Part shown: positions 9,190 through 18,647 of the stretch, in pieces | Numbering within the stretch: the stretch's first letter is position 1 | How the letters are laid out: the number at the start of each line of letters is the position of its first letter | Assembly (NCBI RefSeq): GCF_013364155.1 | Contig: NZ_CP054916.1 | Location: 5,329,001 to 5,393,000 of the forward strand | Direction of reading: 5' to 3' | Length of the DNA stretch: 64,000 nucleotides | Origin: Streptomyces sp. NA02950 | GTDB taxonomy: Bacteria; Actinomycetota; Actinomycetes; Streptomycetales; Streptomycetaceae | Notes under the pieces: model-generated | What the model saw: the letters and a program-made list of their open reading frames with translations, nothing else | Databases searched by the model: none | Told to the model about the DNA's origin: nothing | Translations under genes and position numbers: made by a program

Positions 9190-9218
9190 TTGCCATCCCG
9201 CAGAATGGAACGTACAAG
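9190..9218 (+). promoter_or_regulatory. Candidate promoter in the MFS-DUF3027 divergent gap
   Basis: TTGCCA (9190-9195), 17-base spacer, TACAAG (9213-9218) reading toward the DUF3027 gene, giving a ~130-base leader. The rest of the 409-bp gap (8944-9352) shows no gene or repeat that I can support. Confidence 0.35.
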
Positions 9219-9352
9219 GTGCGCCCGAGGTCGGATCGGGCGCGGACGTCGACGCGGTCCCATGGTCCGCTCCGTCCGCAGTCCCGCCGTCCGGCCGGCG
9301 GCTGGCGCACTCGTCAGACGGCTGCGACGGCGTGGAAGAGAGAATCGATCCT

Positions 9353-10270
9353 GTGAGTGCTGCGATGCGAAGCCGTACCCCCGACCGTCTGTGCGCCGAG
9401 GCGGTCGAACTCGCCCGCGAGGCAGCCGCGGAAGCCGCCCGGCCCGCGAAGGTCGGTGAGCATGTGGGCGCCGTCGCGGAGGGAGACCGCGTCGTCACCC
9501 ATCTCTTCGAATGCGCCGAGCCCGGCTATCGCGGCTGGCGCTGGGCGGTCACCGTCACCCGCGCCTCGCGGGCGAAGGTCGTCACCCTGGACGAGACGGT
9601 GCTGGTGCCCGGCCCGGACGCGCTGCTCGCACCCGAATGGGTGCCGTGGAGCGAGCGGCTGCGCCCCGGCGACATGGGGCCGGGGGATCTGCTCCCCACC
9701 GAGGCCGAGGACCTGCGGCTGGAGGCGGGTTTCTCGGGCGAGGACGCCCCGCCGCCCAACTCCGTGGTCTCCGAGGAGATGCAGCAGCTCGCCGCGCTGG
9801 AGGAGGCCGATGTGACGCCCGGCGCGCCCGCCGCCCAGGGGGCGCCGCCCGCCACCGGCTCGATCGCGTCGGTCGCCGAGGAACTGGGCATGCGCCGCGC
9901 CCGGGTGCTGTCCCGCTACGGCCTCCATGTCGCGGCCGACCGCTGGGACGACGCGTTCGGTGCCAAGACCCCCATGGCCCAGGCGGCCCCCGGAATCTGC
10001 GCGACCTGCGGCTTCCTGGTGCCGCTCGCGGGCTCGCTGCGGCAGGCGTTCGGTGTGTGCGCCAATGAGTTCAGTCCGGCGGACGGCCGGGTGGTCTCCC
10101 TGTCCTACGGCTGCGGTGCGCACTCCGAGGCGGCCGTGATGCCGAAGCCGCCCCGTCCGGCCGAGCCGGTCCTCGACGAAACGGTCGTCGAACCCCTGCC
10201 CCTCCACCCCGACCGCACCGGCGGCTCGGTGGAGCCGGACACCCCGGCGGAGGAACTGGGCCACTCCTAG
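9353..10270 (+). CDS. DUF3027 protein
   Basis: 305 residues from GTG 9353; ATG 9365 is a possible internal start. It resembles the actinobacterial DUF3027 family: a helical N-terminus, a beta-rich domain with GYRGWRWAVTVTRA (about 58), an acidic segment, then MRRARVLSRYGLHVAADRW (about 182) and a four-Cys region (CATCGFL... CANEF ... GCGAHSE, about 215-260) that could bind a metal. The C-terminus is Pro/Glu-rich and disordered. Function unknown; no signal peptide, so cytoplasmic. Confidence 0.75.
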   Translation: MSAAMRSRTPDRLCAEAVELAREAAAEAARPAKVGEHVGAVAEGDRVVTHLFECAEPGYRGWRWAVTVTRASRAKVVTLDETVLVPGPDALLAPEWVPWSERLRPGDMGPGDLLPTEAEDLRLEAGFSGEDAPPPNSVVSEEMQQLAALEEADVTPGAPAAQGAPPATGSIASVAEELGMRRARVLSRYGLHVAADRWDDAFGAKTPMAQAAPGICATCGFLVPLAGSLRQAFGVCANEFSPADGRVVSLSYGCGAHSEAAVMPKPPRPAEPVLDETVVEPLPLHPDRTGGSVEPDTPAEELGHS

Positions 10271-10326
10271 TGCGGCGTCAGCCAAGGTTCGCCCCGCTCG
10301 CCGCCCGCCGGGCCCCGCGCCGCCCG

Positions 10327-10406
10327 CCGAGCCCCGGGCCGCCCCGCCGAGCCCCGGGCCGCCCCGCCGGGACCCGGGCCGCCCCGCCGGGACCCGGGCC
10401 GCGCCC
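10327..10406 (+). repeat. 20-bp tandem repeat, four units
   Basis: Four exact-length 20-bp units: two of CCGAGCCCCGGGCCGCCCCG followed by two variants with GGGACC. Each unit contains the palindrome CCCGGG. They lie 57 bp after the DUF3027 stop and may act as a GC-rich block to transcription; no spacer or leader, so not CRISPR. The rest of the gap (10407-10802) is plain GC-rich sequence ending with the Shine-Dalgarno site of the next gene. Confidence 0.85.
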
Positions 10407-10802
10407 GGTCCGGGTGGCCGGGCGGCCGGTACCGGCTCCCCCCGCACCGGGGCGCACCCACGCGGGTACGCCCCGCACGGCACCGACATGCCCTCAGCCA
10501 TGTGATCACCGCCCGCGTGCAGGCGCGCCCGCCCGGCACGGGCGCGGCCGGGGGACCGGGGCGGTGGGGCGGATCGCGGGAGGGGTACGTTCGCCGCTAG
10601 GGTCCGTCATCACCAGGGGCTTCTGATGCGGATGTCCTCGTACGGGCGAAACCCGTGGCGGGCGGGCCTGGGAGGGGCGGCGCGCGGGCGGTCCGGCGAG
10701 GGCGGTGGAAAAACGCGTTTCGTGGGGAACCCGGCGGCGGCACCCTTACCGCAGGGCCCGCGGAACCGCGCAGGGCACGGACAGGAACTCCGGAGGCGAG
10801 AC

Positions 10803-13800
10803 GTGAGCAGCACGGCGATGGTGCGAGGCGCGACCGAGGACGCGGACCCGTTCGGGACCGCGCGGCTGCGGCGCGGCGTGCTGGACGCCTGGGCCGCCTC
10901 GCCCGCCCGCTTCCGGGAGGACGCCAACGCGGAGGAGGACCTCGCGCTCGGCGGCCACCGCGACCGGCTGGTCGTCGAGCTGGCCCAGAACGCGGCGGAC
11001 GCCGCCGCCCGCGCCGGGGTGCCCGGACGGCTCCGGCTCACCCTGCGCCCGGCCACCGACGGCGAACCGGCCGTGCTGGCCGCCGCCAACACCGGCGCCC
11101 CGCTGGACGCCGCCGGGGCCGAGTCACTGTCCACGCTGCGCGCCTCCGCCAAGCGGGACGAGCCGGAGAGCGCCGTGGGCCGGTTCGGCGTCGGGTTCGC
11201 GGCGGTGCTCGCGGTGAGCGACGAGCCCGCGGTCGTCGGCCGGAGCGGCGGCGTCCGCTGGTCGCTGGCCGAGGCGCGGGAGCTGACCCGGCGCACCGCC
11301 GAGGCCGCCCCCGGTCTCGCGGACGAGCTGCGCCGCCGGGACGGGCACGTCCCCCTGCTGCGGCTGCCGCTGCCCGCCGAGGGCACCGCGCCGGACGGCT
11401 ACGACACCGTCGTGGTGCTGCCGCTGCGCGACGGCGCCGCCCTGGACGTGGCCGAGCGGCTGCTCGCCGGGGCCGACGACGCGCTGCTGCTGACCCTGCC
11501 CGGCCTGGAGGAGGTCGTGGTGGAGAGCCCCGAGGGCGTACGGACGCTGCGCCGCCGCACCGAGGGCCCGTACACCGTCGTCGAGGACAGCGGTGAACGC
11601 GGAACGACGCGCTGGCGCACCGAGAGCACGGGCGGGCGGCTGGACACGGCACTGCTCGCCGACCGTCCGGTGGAAGAGCGGTTGCGTCCGGTGTGGTCGG
11701 TGACCTGGGCGGTTCCGGTGGATGCCGAGGGCGCGCCGGTGCGGCCCGGCACGGCCCCGGTCGTCCACGCGCCGACGCCCACGGACGAGCCGCTGGGGCT
11801 GCCCGCGCTGCTGATCGCCTCCTTCCCGCTGGAGCCCACCCGCCGCCACACCGCGCCCGGCCCGCTCACGGACTTCCTGCTGGACCGCGCGGCCGAGGCG
11901 TACGCGGCGCTGCTGCGCGACTGGCATCCGGTGGGGGTCGGCACGATCGGTCTGGTCCCGGGGCAGCTGGGCAAGGGCGAGCTGGACGGTGAGCTGCGGC
12001 AGCGGGTGCTGGAGCGGCTGCCGAGGGTGCCCTTCCTGCCCAGCGCGGCCGCACCGGCGGCGGGCGCGGCGGGCGAGGGCGGCGGCGAGCCGGTGGCGGG
12101 CTGGCTGGGTTCGCCGGACGCGCTCGGCCCGGACGCGGCGGAGGGCGGGCCCGCGGTGGGCGCCGCCACCGGAGCGCCGCGACAGGCGCCCGACCGCGGC
12201 GGCTGGGACATCAGCGGCTGGGACGACGACGTCCTCGCACCCGGCGTCCTGGAGGGTGAGCCGTACGCGCTGCGCCCCCGTGACGCCGAGATCGTCGAGG
12301 GCGCGGGCGCCGCGACCGTCGAGGTGCTGGCCGAACTGTTCCCGACGCTGCTGCCCGCCGGTCTCGAGCGGCGGTCGGAGCTGCGGGTGCTCGGGGTGGC
12401 GCGGGTGCCGCTGGGCGAAGTGATCGACCGGCTGGCGGGTGTGGAACGCGACCCCGCCTGGTGGCGGCGGCTGTACGACGCGCTGGCCGGAACCGACCCG
12501 GACCGGCTCAGCGGGCTGCCGGTGCCGCTGGCCGACGGCCGGACGACGATCGGGCCCCGGCAGGTGCTGCTCCCGCTGCCCGGGGAGACCGAGGTCGCTG
12601 AGGGCGACGGCGGCGTCGCCGAGACCCATCGCACCCTGGCCCGGCTGGGCCTGAAGGTCGCCCATCCGGACGCCGCGCATCCGCTGCTGGAGAAGCTGGG
12701 CGCGACGCCCGCCACCCCGCGCGCCGTGCTGACCACCCCCCAGGTGCGGGCGGCCGTGGCGCATTCGCTGGAGGCCGAGGACGACTACGACCCGTATCTG
12801 GAGGACGGCGAGGGGCTGGGCGCGGCGCTGGACGCCGACATCCTGGCCGATACCGTGCTCGGTCTCGTCCAGCAGGCCCGGCTGGCGCCCGGCGACGAAC
12901 CGTGGCTGGCCGCGCTGGCGCTGCCCGACGAGGACGGGGAGCTGGCCCCCGCCGGTGAACTGGTCCTGCCCGGCAGCGCCTTCGAGCGGGTGATGCGGGA
13001 GGGCGAACTCGCCGCGTGCGACGCCGAGCTGGCCGAGCGCTGGGGCGAACAGCCGCTGGCCGCGGTCGGGGTGCTGGCGGGCTTCACTCTGGTCCGGGCC
13101 ACCGATGTGGTGCTGGACCCGGACGAGCTGGAGCCCCGCGAGGGCGACTTCACCGAGCCGGACGACGTCGGTGTGCTGGACGCGGTGGACGTGTGGTGCG
13201 AGGACGTACTCGACCGGCTCGCGGAGACCCCGGTGCCGCCGGTGGCCACCGAGATCGTGGCCGTACGGGACCTGGACCTGGTGGACGACGACGCCTGGCC
13301 GCGGGCGCTGGCCATGCTCGCCCAGCCGCCGCTGCGCGACGCGCTGACCGCGCCGGTGCGGGTGCTGCTGCCGGACGGCACCACGGAGACCGTGCGTTCG
13401 TACACCGCGTGGTGGCTGCGCGGCCATCCGGTGCTGGACGGCCGCCGCCCCGCGGGACTGCGCGCGGCGGGCGGCGATCCGCTGCTGGCCGGGCTCTACG
13501 AGGCGGTGGACGCGGCCGGGTTCGAGGACGAGCAGGTGCTGCGGGCGCTCGGGGTGCGGACCTCGGTGGCGGCGCTGCTGGACGAGCCGGGCGGCGCGGC
13601 CGAGCTGCTGGCCCGGCTGGCCGACCCCGAGCGCGAGGTGACCCCGGCCCAGCTGCGCGCCCTCTACGGACAGTTGGCCGATATGGACCCCGAGCAGGTG
13701 ACCCTGCCGGACGAGCTGCGGGCCGTGGTGGACGGCCGCCCGCGGGTGGTGGACGCGGGCGAGGCCCTGGTCGCGGACGCGCCGGACCTGATGCCGCTGG

Positions 13801-14222
13801 CCGAGGCGGACGGCCGGGCGCTGCTGCCGGTGCGCCCGGCGCGGGCGGCGGACCTGGCGGAGCTGTTCCAGGTGCGGCGGCTGACCGAGGCGTATCCGGC
13901 GCCGGTGGTCTCCCACGGCGATCCGCACGAGGTCCCGGAGGCGGTGCGCGAACTCCTCCCGGACGCCCCGCTGTCGTACGTCGAACACGAGGAACTGCTC
14001 GTCGCGGGTGGTGGGGCGGCCGGTGCCGAGGGCGGTGCCGACGGCGGGACCGAGCTCGACTGGCGGTACGTCGACGGCACGCTGCACGCCTCGACGGTCG
14101 AGGGGGTCGCGGCCGGACTGGCCTGGACGGCCGGGCAGTGGTCGCGCCGCTTCGAGGTGGCGGCCCTGCTCGAGGATCTGACCCGTACGGAGGAGCTGGC
14201 CCGAGCACGCTGGTTCGACTAG
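10803..14222 (+). CDS. Large GHKL/sacsin-type ATPase-fold protein
   Basis: 1,139 residues from GTG 10803, with GGAGG six bases upstream. Residues about 50-210 look like an HSP90/sacsin N-terminal ATPase: VVELAQNAADAA (N-box, Asn that ligates Mg, about 60-66), LAAANTGAPLDAAG (G1-like, about 95) and RFGVGFAAVLAV (G2 box, about 127-138). The Asp of the usual DxG motif is replaced by an Asn (NTGAPL), so ATP hydrolysis is uncertain. The remaining 900 residues are Leu/Glu/Asp-rich with no recognised domain and a very acidic character. Streptomyces relatives are annotated as sacsin-like or 'molecular chaperone Hsp90' proteins; the true role is unknown. It stands alone, with no adjacent partner. Confidence 0.8.
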   Translation: MSSTAMVRGATEDADPFGTARLRRGVLDAWAASPARFREDANAEEDLALGGHRDRLVVELAQNAADAAARAGVPGRLRLTLRPATDGEPAVLAAANTGAPLDAAGAESLSTLRASAKRDEPESAVGRFGVGFAAVLAVSDEPAVVGRSGGVRWSLAEARELTRRTAEAAPGLADELRRRDGHVPLLRLPLPAEGTAPDGYDTVVVLPLRDGAALDVAERLLAGADDALLLTLPGLEEVVVESPEGVRTLRRRTEGPYTVVEDSGERGTTRWRTESTGGRLDTALLADRPVEERLRPVWSVTWAVPVDAEGAPVRPGTAPVVHAPTPTDEPLGLPALLIASFPLEPTRRHTAPGPLTDFLLDRAAEAYAALLRDWHPVGVGTIGLVPGQLGKGELDGELRQRVLERLPRVPFLPSAAAPAAGAAGEGGGEPVAGWLGSPDALGPDAAEGGPAVGAATGAPRQAPDRGGWDISGWDDDVLAPGVLEGEPYALRPRDAEIVEGAGAATVEVLAELFPTLLPAGLERRSELRVLGVARVPLGEVIDRLAGVERDPAWWRRLYDALAGTDPDRLSGLPVPLADGRTTIGPRQVLLPLPGETEVAEGDGGVAETHRTLARLGLKVAHPDAAHPLLEKLGATPATPRAVLTTPQVRAAVAHSLEAEDDYDPYLEDGEGLGAALDADILADTVLGLVQQARLAPGDEPWLAALALPDEDGELAPAGELVLPGSAFERVMREGELAACDAELAERWGEQPLAAVGVLAGFTLVRATDVVLDPDELEPREGDFTEPDDVGVLDAVDVWCEDVLDRLAETPVPPVATEIVAVRDLDLVDDDAWPRALAMLAQPPLRDALTAPVRVLLPDGTTETVRSYTAWWLRGHPVLDGRRPAGLRAAGGDPLLAGLYEAVDAAGFEDEQVLRALGVRTSVAALLDEPGGAAELLARLADPEREVTPAQLRALYGQLADMDPEQVTLPDELRAVVDGRPRVVDAGEALVADAPDLMPLAEADGRALLPVRPARAADLAELFQVRRLTEAYPAPVVSHGDPHEVPEAVRELLPDAPLSYVEHEELLVAGGGAAGAEGGADGGTELDWRYVDGTLHASTVEGVAAGLAWTAGQWSRRFEVAALLEDLTRTEELARARWFD

Positions 14223-14340
14223 GCGCTCCGCGGGATCTGCCGCGTGGTGCCGTCGTTCGTCCGCGGCTGCCTCGTGGCGGGTCGCGCCCACGCGGCGGAG
14301 CCGCACATCGACACAGCGCCGCGCCCCTTCCGGGCGCACC
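14223..14340 (+). repeat. Streptomyces intergenic repeat, copy A
   Basis: Begins on the base after the stop codon (GCGCTCCGCGGGA) and includes the block GCGGCGGAGCCGCACATCGA at about 14292-14311 and the terminal CCGCGCCCCTTCCGGGC. It aligns along its length with 22371-22488, at roughly four of five bases. This sequence type is frequent between Streptomyces genes as I remember it. The remaining 408 bp to 14748 hold GC-rich DNA with no supported gene. Confidence 0.8.
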
Positions 14341-14748
14341 CGAACCGCGCGGGACTTCAGCGAGCCCGTTCGGCCCCCCACGGCTCCGGCCTGGGCCGAG
14401 CGCCCCCGGGACGGCGATCGGTCCCGGTCCGGCGGCATGGCACGTTCCGGTGCTCGGCCGCTGTCAGGGTTGCGGGGCACACGGGCCTGCCTGTCCCGGG
14501 CTGACTCGGGCCGAGCGCGTCAGGCCGGTGCCCGCACCCAACCACGGTCGACGGTCCTACTGGACCGAACGCGGCCCGCCCCGGCCGGGCGCGCCGGGAC
14601 GGCCGGTGGCCGTCCCCCGGCGCGCGGCGGGCGGACCCGGGCTAGGGAGCGTGTCACGCGCCCCCGGCGCCCACGCCGTGCTCGCCGTGCGCCACGGCGC
14701 GGGCGGCGGGCTCCCCGGTGGCCCAGGCCGCCGCGAGGACGGCGGCCG

Positions 14749-15567
14749 TCACGGCTTGCGGGCCACGCCCGCGTAGATCCACAGGTCCTTGGCCTCCGCC
14801 TCGGCCCTGGCCCGCTCACTCTCCGGCTTCCAGCGGTGCGGCATCACCACGCCCGGTTCGACCAGCTCAAGGCCGTCGAAGAACGGCAGGACCTCCTCGT
14901 AGGTGCGGCCCTGCACATGGATGCCACTGCTGCGGTAGAGGTTGGTGACCGCGTCCGAGACCCCGGGGCGGGCGTCGAGCGCGCCGTGCGACAGCACGAG
15001 ATAGCTGCCCGGCGCCAGCGGCTCGAGGAGCCTCCGCACGATGTCGTACGGCTGCTGTTCGTTGGCTATGAAGTGCATGACCGCGTTGAGCGACAGGGCG
15101 ACCGGCTGGGTCAGATCGAGCGTGGAGTGCAGTTCCTCCGCGGCGAGTACCACCTCGGGCTCGGTGATGTCGGCGTGCATGTACGCGGTGCGGCCCTCGG
15201 GTGTGGAGAGCAGCAGGGCCTGGGCGTAGGCCAGCACGATGGGGTCGTTGTCCGCGTAGACCACCCGGGCCTCCGGCGCCACGCTCTGGGCGACCTGGTG
15301 GAGGTTGGGCTCGGTCGGGATACCGGTGCCGATGTCCAGGAACTGCCGGATACCGGCCTCCGCGGCGAGCCAGCGGGTGGCGCGGTGCATGAAGGACCGG
15401 TTGGCGCGGGTCCACGGCTTGACGTCCGGCCAGACGGCCTCGACCTGCTCGGCGGCCTGGGTGTCGACGGCGTAGTGCGTCTTGCCGCCCAGGAAGTAGT
15501 CGTACATGCGCGCCGAGTGCGGCTTGCTGGTGTCGATTTCGTCTGCGCGAAAGCGGTGACCGGTCAT
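14749..15567 (-). CDS. SAM-dependent methyltransferase, DUF574 family
   Basis: 272 residues from ATG 15567, with TAATGT seven bases upstream (leaderless pattern); GTG 15576 is an alternative. It opens with EIDTSKPHSARMYDYFLGGKTHYAVD, the hallmark of the actinobacterial DUF574/Methyltransf_19 family that is expanded in Streptomyces. The SAM-binding strand is FLDIGTGIPTEPNLH (motif I, about 84-98), followed by VVYADNDPIVLAYA (motif II acidic residue, about 112). Substrate unknown. Transcribed toward the 526-bp gap; upstream is the P-type ATPase on the same strand, 157 bp away. Confidence 0.88.
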   Translation of the reverse strand: MTGHRFRADEIDTSKPHSARMYDYFLGGKTHYAVDTQAAEQVEAVWPDVKPWTRANRSFMHRATRWLAAEAGIRQFLDIGTGIPTEPNLHQVAQSVAPEARVVYADNDPIVLAYAQALLLSTPEGRTAYMHADITEPEVVLAAEELHSTLDLTQPVALSLNAVMHFIANEQQPYDIVRRLLEPLAPGSYLVLSHGALDARPGVSDAVTNLYRSSGIHVQGRTYEEVLPFFDGLELVEPGVVMPHRWKPESERARAEAEAKDLWIYAGVARKP

Positions 15568-15723
15568 ATCACTCACATTACTGGTCAGTTGGGGATCGTT
15601 GCGGGCGGTTTCCGAGCGGGATCCGCATCGTGAAACATTCGCAACATGGTGAACGCCCCGTGAAGAGCGCACAGTTGTGCCCATTCCGGCTCCGACCCTG
15701 ACACCGCGGGCGGAGCCCACCGG

Positions 15724-18141
15724 TCAGGGCGTTGCGCAGGACGCCGGATCGTCGCCGTTCGCGGCGATCCGGCGCCATGTCCACTCCAGCAGCGCCGAGG
15801 CCACGGCGGCGATGCCCACCGCCGCCCACGGCATCGTCGTCCCCACCAGCCGCAGCGCGAAGAAGTGCTGGAGCCCGGGGGTGGCCAGCACGATCAGGAA
15901 GGCCAGCGCCATCGCCAGCACCAGCCCGATCCGCCACCAGGTGTACGGCCGGGCCACGATGGCCAGCACCCACAGCGCGATGAGGAACAGTGTCAGTGTC
16001 GCCGCGCTGGTCTCGGCCTGGAGCGAGCCCCGGCCCGAGTAGGAGTGACGGGCCAGCAGATACGCGGCGAAGGTGGCGGTCCCCGCGATCACCCCGGCCG
16101 GGACGGCGTAACGCATCACCCTGCGCACGAAACGCGGCCGGGCGCGCTCCTTGTTGGGGGCCAGCGCCAGGAAGAACGCGGGAACCCCGATGGTGAGCGT
16201 GGACAGCAGCGTCAGATGGCGGGGCAGAAACGGGTACTCCACCCGGGAGCACACCACCAGCACCGCCAGCAGCACCGAGTAGACGGTCTTCACCAGGAAG
16301 AGCCGGGCCACCCGCTCGATGTTGCCGATCACTCGGCGGCCCTCGGCCACCACCGACGGCAGGGTGGCGAAGCTGTTGTCGAGCAGCACGATCTGGGCGA
16401 CCGCGCGGGTGGCCTCGCTGCCCGAGCCCATCGAGACGCCGATGTCGGCGTCCTTCAGCGCCAGCACGTCATTGACACCGTCGCCGGTCATGGCCACGTG
16501 GTGGCCGCGGGACTGGAGCGCGCCCACCATGTCCCGCTTCTGGCGCGGGGTGACCCGTCCGAAGACCGTGCCGTCCTCCAGCGCGGCAGCCATCCCGGTC
16601 CGCTCGGCGGGCAGCCGGCGCGCGTCGCGGGCACGTGCGGCTCCCGGGAGGCCGAGCTTCGCGGCGACGGCGCCGACGGAGACGGCGTTGTCACCGGAGA
16701 TGACCTTCGCGGAGACGTTCTGCTCGGCGAAGTAGCGCAGGGTGTCGGCGGCGTCGGGGCGCAGCCGCTGCTCCAGGACGACGAGGGCGACCGCGGTGAC
16801 CGCGGTGACCGCCCGTGGGTCCGTGGGCCCGTCGTCCAGCGGGCCCGTACCGTTCTCCGTACGGGCCAGCAACAGCACCCGCAGCCCGCGCGCGTTCAGC
16901 TCGTCGACCTGGTCCAGGGCCGGATCGCCCTCGGCGAGCAGCACCTCGGGCGCGCCGAGCAGCCAGGTGGCGCGTTCGCCGCCGGGGGCGTCGAGGGTGG
17001 CACCGCTGTACTTGCGGGCGGAGGAGAACGGCAGGACCTCCCGGGAGCGCCAGCCGTCGCCGTCACCCGTCCCGCCGCCGTCCGGGAGCGGATAGGCGTC
17101 GATGATCGCCTGGAGGCTGGCATTGGGGCGGGGGTCACTGGCGCCGAGGGCGCCCAGCACCTGCCCCACGTACGTCGTGTCGTGGCCGTCGAGCAGCCGC
17201 AGCTCGCGGACGTCCATCCCGCCCTCGGTGAGGGTGCCGGTCTTGTCCAGGCAGACCATGTCCACCCGGGCCAGTCCCTCGATCGCGGGCAGCTCCTGCA
17301 CCAGGCACTGTTTGCGGCCCAGCCGGATCACCCCGATCGCGAAGGCGACGGAGGTGAGCAGCACCAGCCCCTCCGGGACCATGGGCACGATTCCGGCGAC
17401 CATCCGCCGCACCGCTTCCCGCCAGTCGTTTCCCTTCACCACGAACTGGCTGATCACCAGGCCGACCGCGGCCGGGATCATCATCCAGGTCACGTACTTG
17501 AGGATCTGGCTGATACCGCTGCGCAGTTCGGAGGCGACGAGGGTGAAGCGGGACGCCTCCTCGGCGAGTTGGGCGGCGTATGCCTCGCGGCCGACCCGGG
17601 TGGCGGTGTAGGCGCCTCCGCCCGCGACCACGAAGCTGCCGGACATCACGGTGTCGCCGGGCCGTTTGAGCACCGGGTCGGCCTCGCCGGTGAGCAGCGA
17701 TTCGTCGATCTCCAGCCCCTCGGTCTCGGTCACCTCGCCGTCCACGACGCACTTGTCGCCGGGGCCCAGCTCGATGAGGTCGCCGAGCACGATCCGGCCG
17801 GTGGGGATCTCGGTGGCCGCCCCGTCCCGGCGGACGGTGGGCCGGGACTCGCCGATGACGGCGAGCGAGTCGAGGGTCTTCTTGGCCCGCAGCTCCTGGA
17901 CGATCCCGATAAGGGTGTTGGCCACGATCACAAAGCCGAACAGTCCGTCCTGGATCGGACCGACCACCAGGATGATCAGGAACAGTACGCCGATGATCGC
18001 GTTGAAGCGGGTGAAGACATTGGCGCGGACGATCTCGGTGACGGAACGGGAGGAGCGCACCGGGACGTCATTGACCTCACCGCGTGCGACGCGCTCAGCG
18101 ACCTCGGCGGCGGTCAGTCCCGGGGCGACCCGGTCCGGCAT
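15724..18141 (-). CDS. P-type cation-transporting ATPase
   Basis: 805 residues. Order: actuator domain with LTGEAD (about 147, the TGES loop), about four N-terminal membrane helices with PEGLVLL in M4 (about 255), the phosphorylation motif CLDKTGTLT (Asp about 298), nucleotide-binding domain, hinge motif [17 protein letters not shown] (about 550), and about six C-terminal helices. The PEGL motif and the absence of metal-binding CXXC put it with the P2-like Ca/Mg-type ATPases rather than heavy-metal pumps; the ion cannot be assigned. The usual TGES Ser is Ala. ATG 18141 starts the reading frame. Confidence 0.9.
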   Translation of the reverse strand: MPDRVAPGLTAAEVAERVARGEVNDVPVRSSRSVTEIVRANVFTRFNAIIGVLFLIILVVGPIQDGLFGFVIVANTLIGIVQELRAKKTLDSLAVIGESRPTVRRDGAATEIPTGRIVLGDLIELGPGDKCVVDGEVTETEGLEIDESLLTGEADPVLKRPGDTVMSGSFVVAGGGAYTATRVGREAYAAQLAEEASRFTLVASELRSGISQILKYVTWMMIPAAVGLVISQFVVKGNDWREAVRRMVAGIVPMVPEGLVLLTSVAFAIGVIRLGRKQCLVQELPAIEGLARVDMVCLDKTGTLTEGGMDVRELRLLDGHDTTYVGQVLGALGASDPRPNASLQAIIDAYPLPDGGGTGDGDGWRSREVLPFSSARKYSGATLDAPGGERATWLLGAPEVLLAEGDPALDQVDELNARGLRVLLLARTENGTGPLDDGPTDPRAVTAVTAVALVVLEQRLRPDAADTLRYFAEQNVSAKVISGDNAVSVGAVAAKLGLPGAARARDARRLPAERTGMAAALEDGTVFGRVTPRQKRDMVGALQSRGHHVAMTGDGVNDVLALKDADIGVSMGSGSEATRAVAQIVLLDNSFATLPSVVAEGRRVIGNIERVARLFLVKTVYSVLLAVLVVCSRVEYPFLPRHLTLLSTLTIGVPAFFLALAPNKERARPRFVRRVMRYAVPAGVIAGTATFAAYLLARHSYSGRGSLQAETSAATLTLFLIALWVLAIVARPYTWWRIGLVLAMALAFLIVLATPGLQHFFALRLVGTTMPWAAVGIAAVASALLEWTWRRIAANGDDPASCATP

Positions 18142-18228
18142 GCCTTCGACGGTACGTGCGCGGCGGGCCGTTCACCTGTCCGGGCGGCGTTGACCGGCCG
18201 CGACCGGCCGTCGGGCCCGGCCGGGCGG

Positions 18229-18477
18229 TCAGCCGTTCGCGGAGCGGCGGATCGCGGCCTCACGGGCCCGTACGTACCAGATGCCGATCAGCCCGAGGCC
18301 GCCTCCGGCCAGACAGGTCCACAGCCACCACAGATGGCCGTGATCGGCGTACCAGCCGTAGAAGGGGAGCTGGACGAGGAAGAGGACGAACCACACGATC
18401 GTGCCGCCGGTGATGGTCGCCACAACGTTGCCCTCCAGGGGCGGCGGCGCCTCGTGCTTGGGGGTCCACTTCGTCAT
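18229..18477 (-). CDS. DUF2530 membrane protein
   Basis: 82 residues with the DUF2530 pattern: PPPLEGNVVATITGGTIVW leads into TM1 (about 18-40), a short loop GWYADHGHLWW, TM2 (about 47-66) and a basic tail. It is transcribed toward the P-type ATPase but 87 bp upstream of its start, so co-transcription is possible. The ATG at 18477 follows TAAGCT by exactly six bases, a clear leaderless signature. Function unknown. Confidence 0.85.
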   Translation of the reverse strand: MTKWTPKHEAPPPLEGNVVATITGGTIVWFVLFLVQLPFYGWYADHGHLWWLWTCLAGGGLGLIGIWYVRAREAAIRRSANG

Positions 18478-18483
18478 GTGCAC

Positions 18484-18489
18484 AGCTTA
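18484..18489 (-). promoter_or_regulatory. -10 box of leaderless DUF2530 gene
   Basis: TAAGCT on the minus strand with six bases (GTGCAC) before the ATG at 18477. Confidence 0.45.
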
Positions 18490-18647
18490 CGGGCCGGGTA
18501 CCACGCCGATCCGGGCTGCTCGGAAGCGGACGTTTGGCGTTCGGCTCTTCATAGATTCATACTGAACCGTTCCGGGTCTGAGTCGGCACCTCTTGTTCGA
18601 TCATCCAAGGGCCCATTGTTGATGTTCACGCACCACTGAGGTCCTTC

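Noticed and set aside
10327-10406. CRISPR array
   Set aside because: Units are directly adjacent with no spacers, and no cas gene is present.
11124-14480. 1,118-codon frame on the minus strand across the GHKL gene
   Set aside because: Arg/Gln/His/Gly-rich shadow of the real gene caused by third-position GC bias; no domain or start signal.
15865-18639. 924-codon plus-strand frame opposite the P-type ATPase
   Set aside because: His/Gly/Arg-rich shadow; the ATPase on the minus strand has full motifs.
18478-18647. Purine riboswitch before the NCS2 permease
   Set aside because: No three-way junction or conserved purine aptamer core could be seen.
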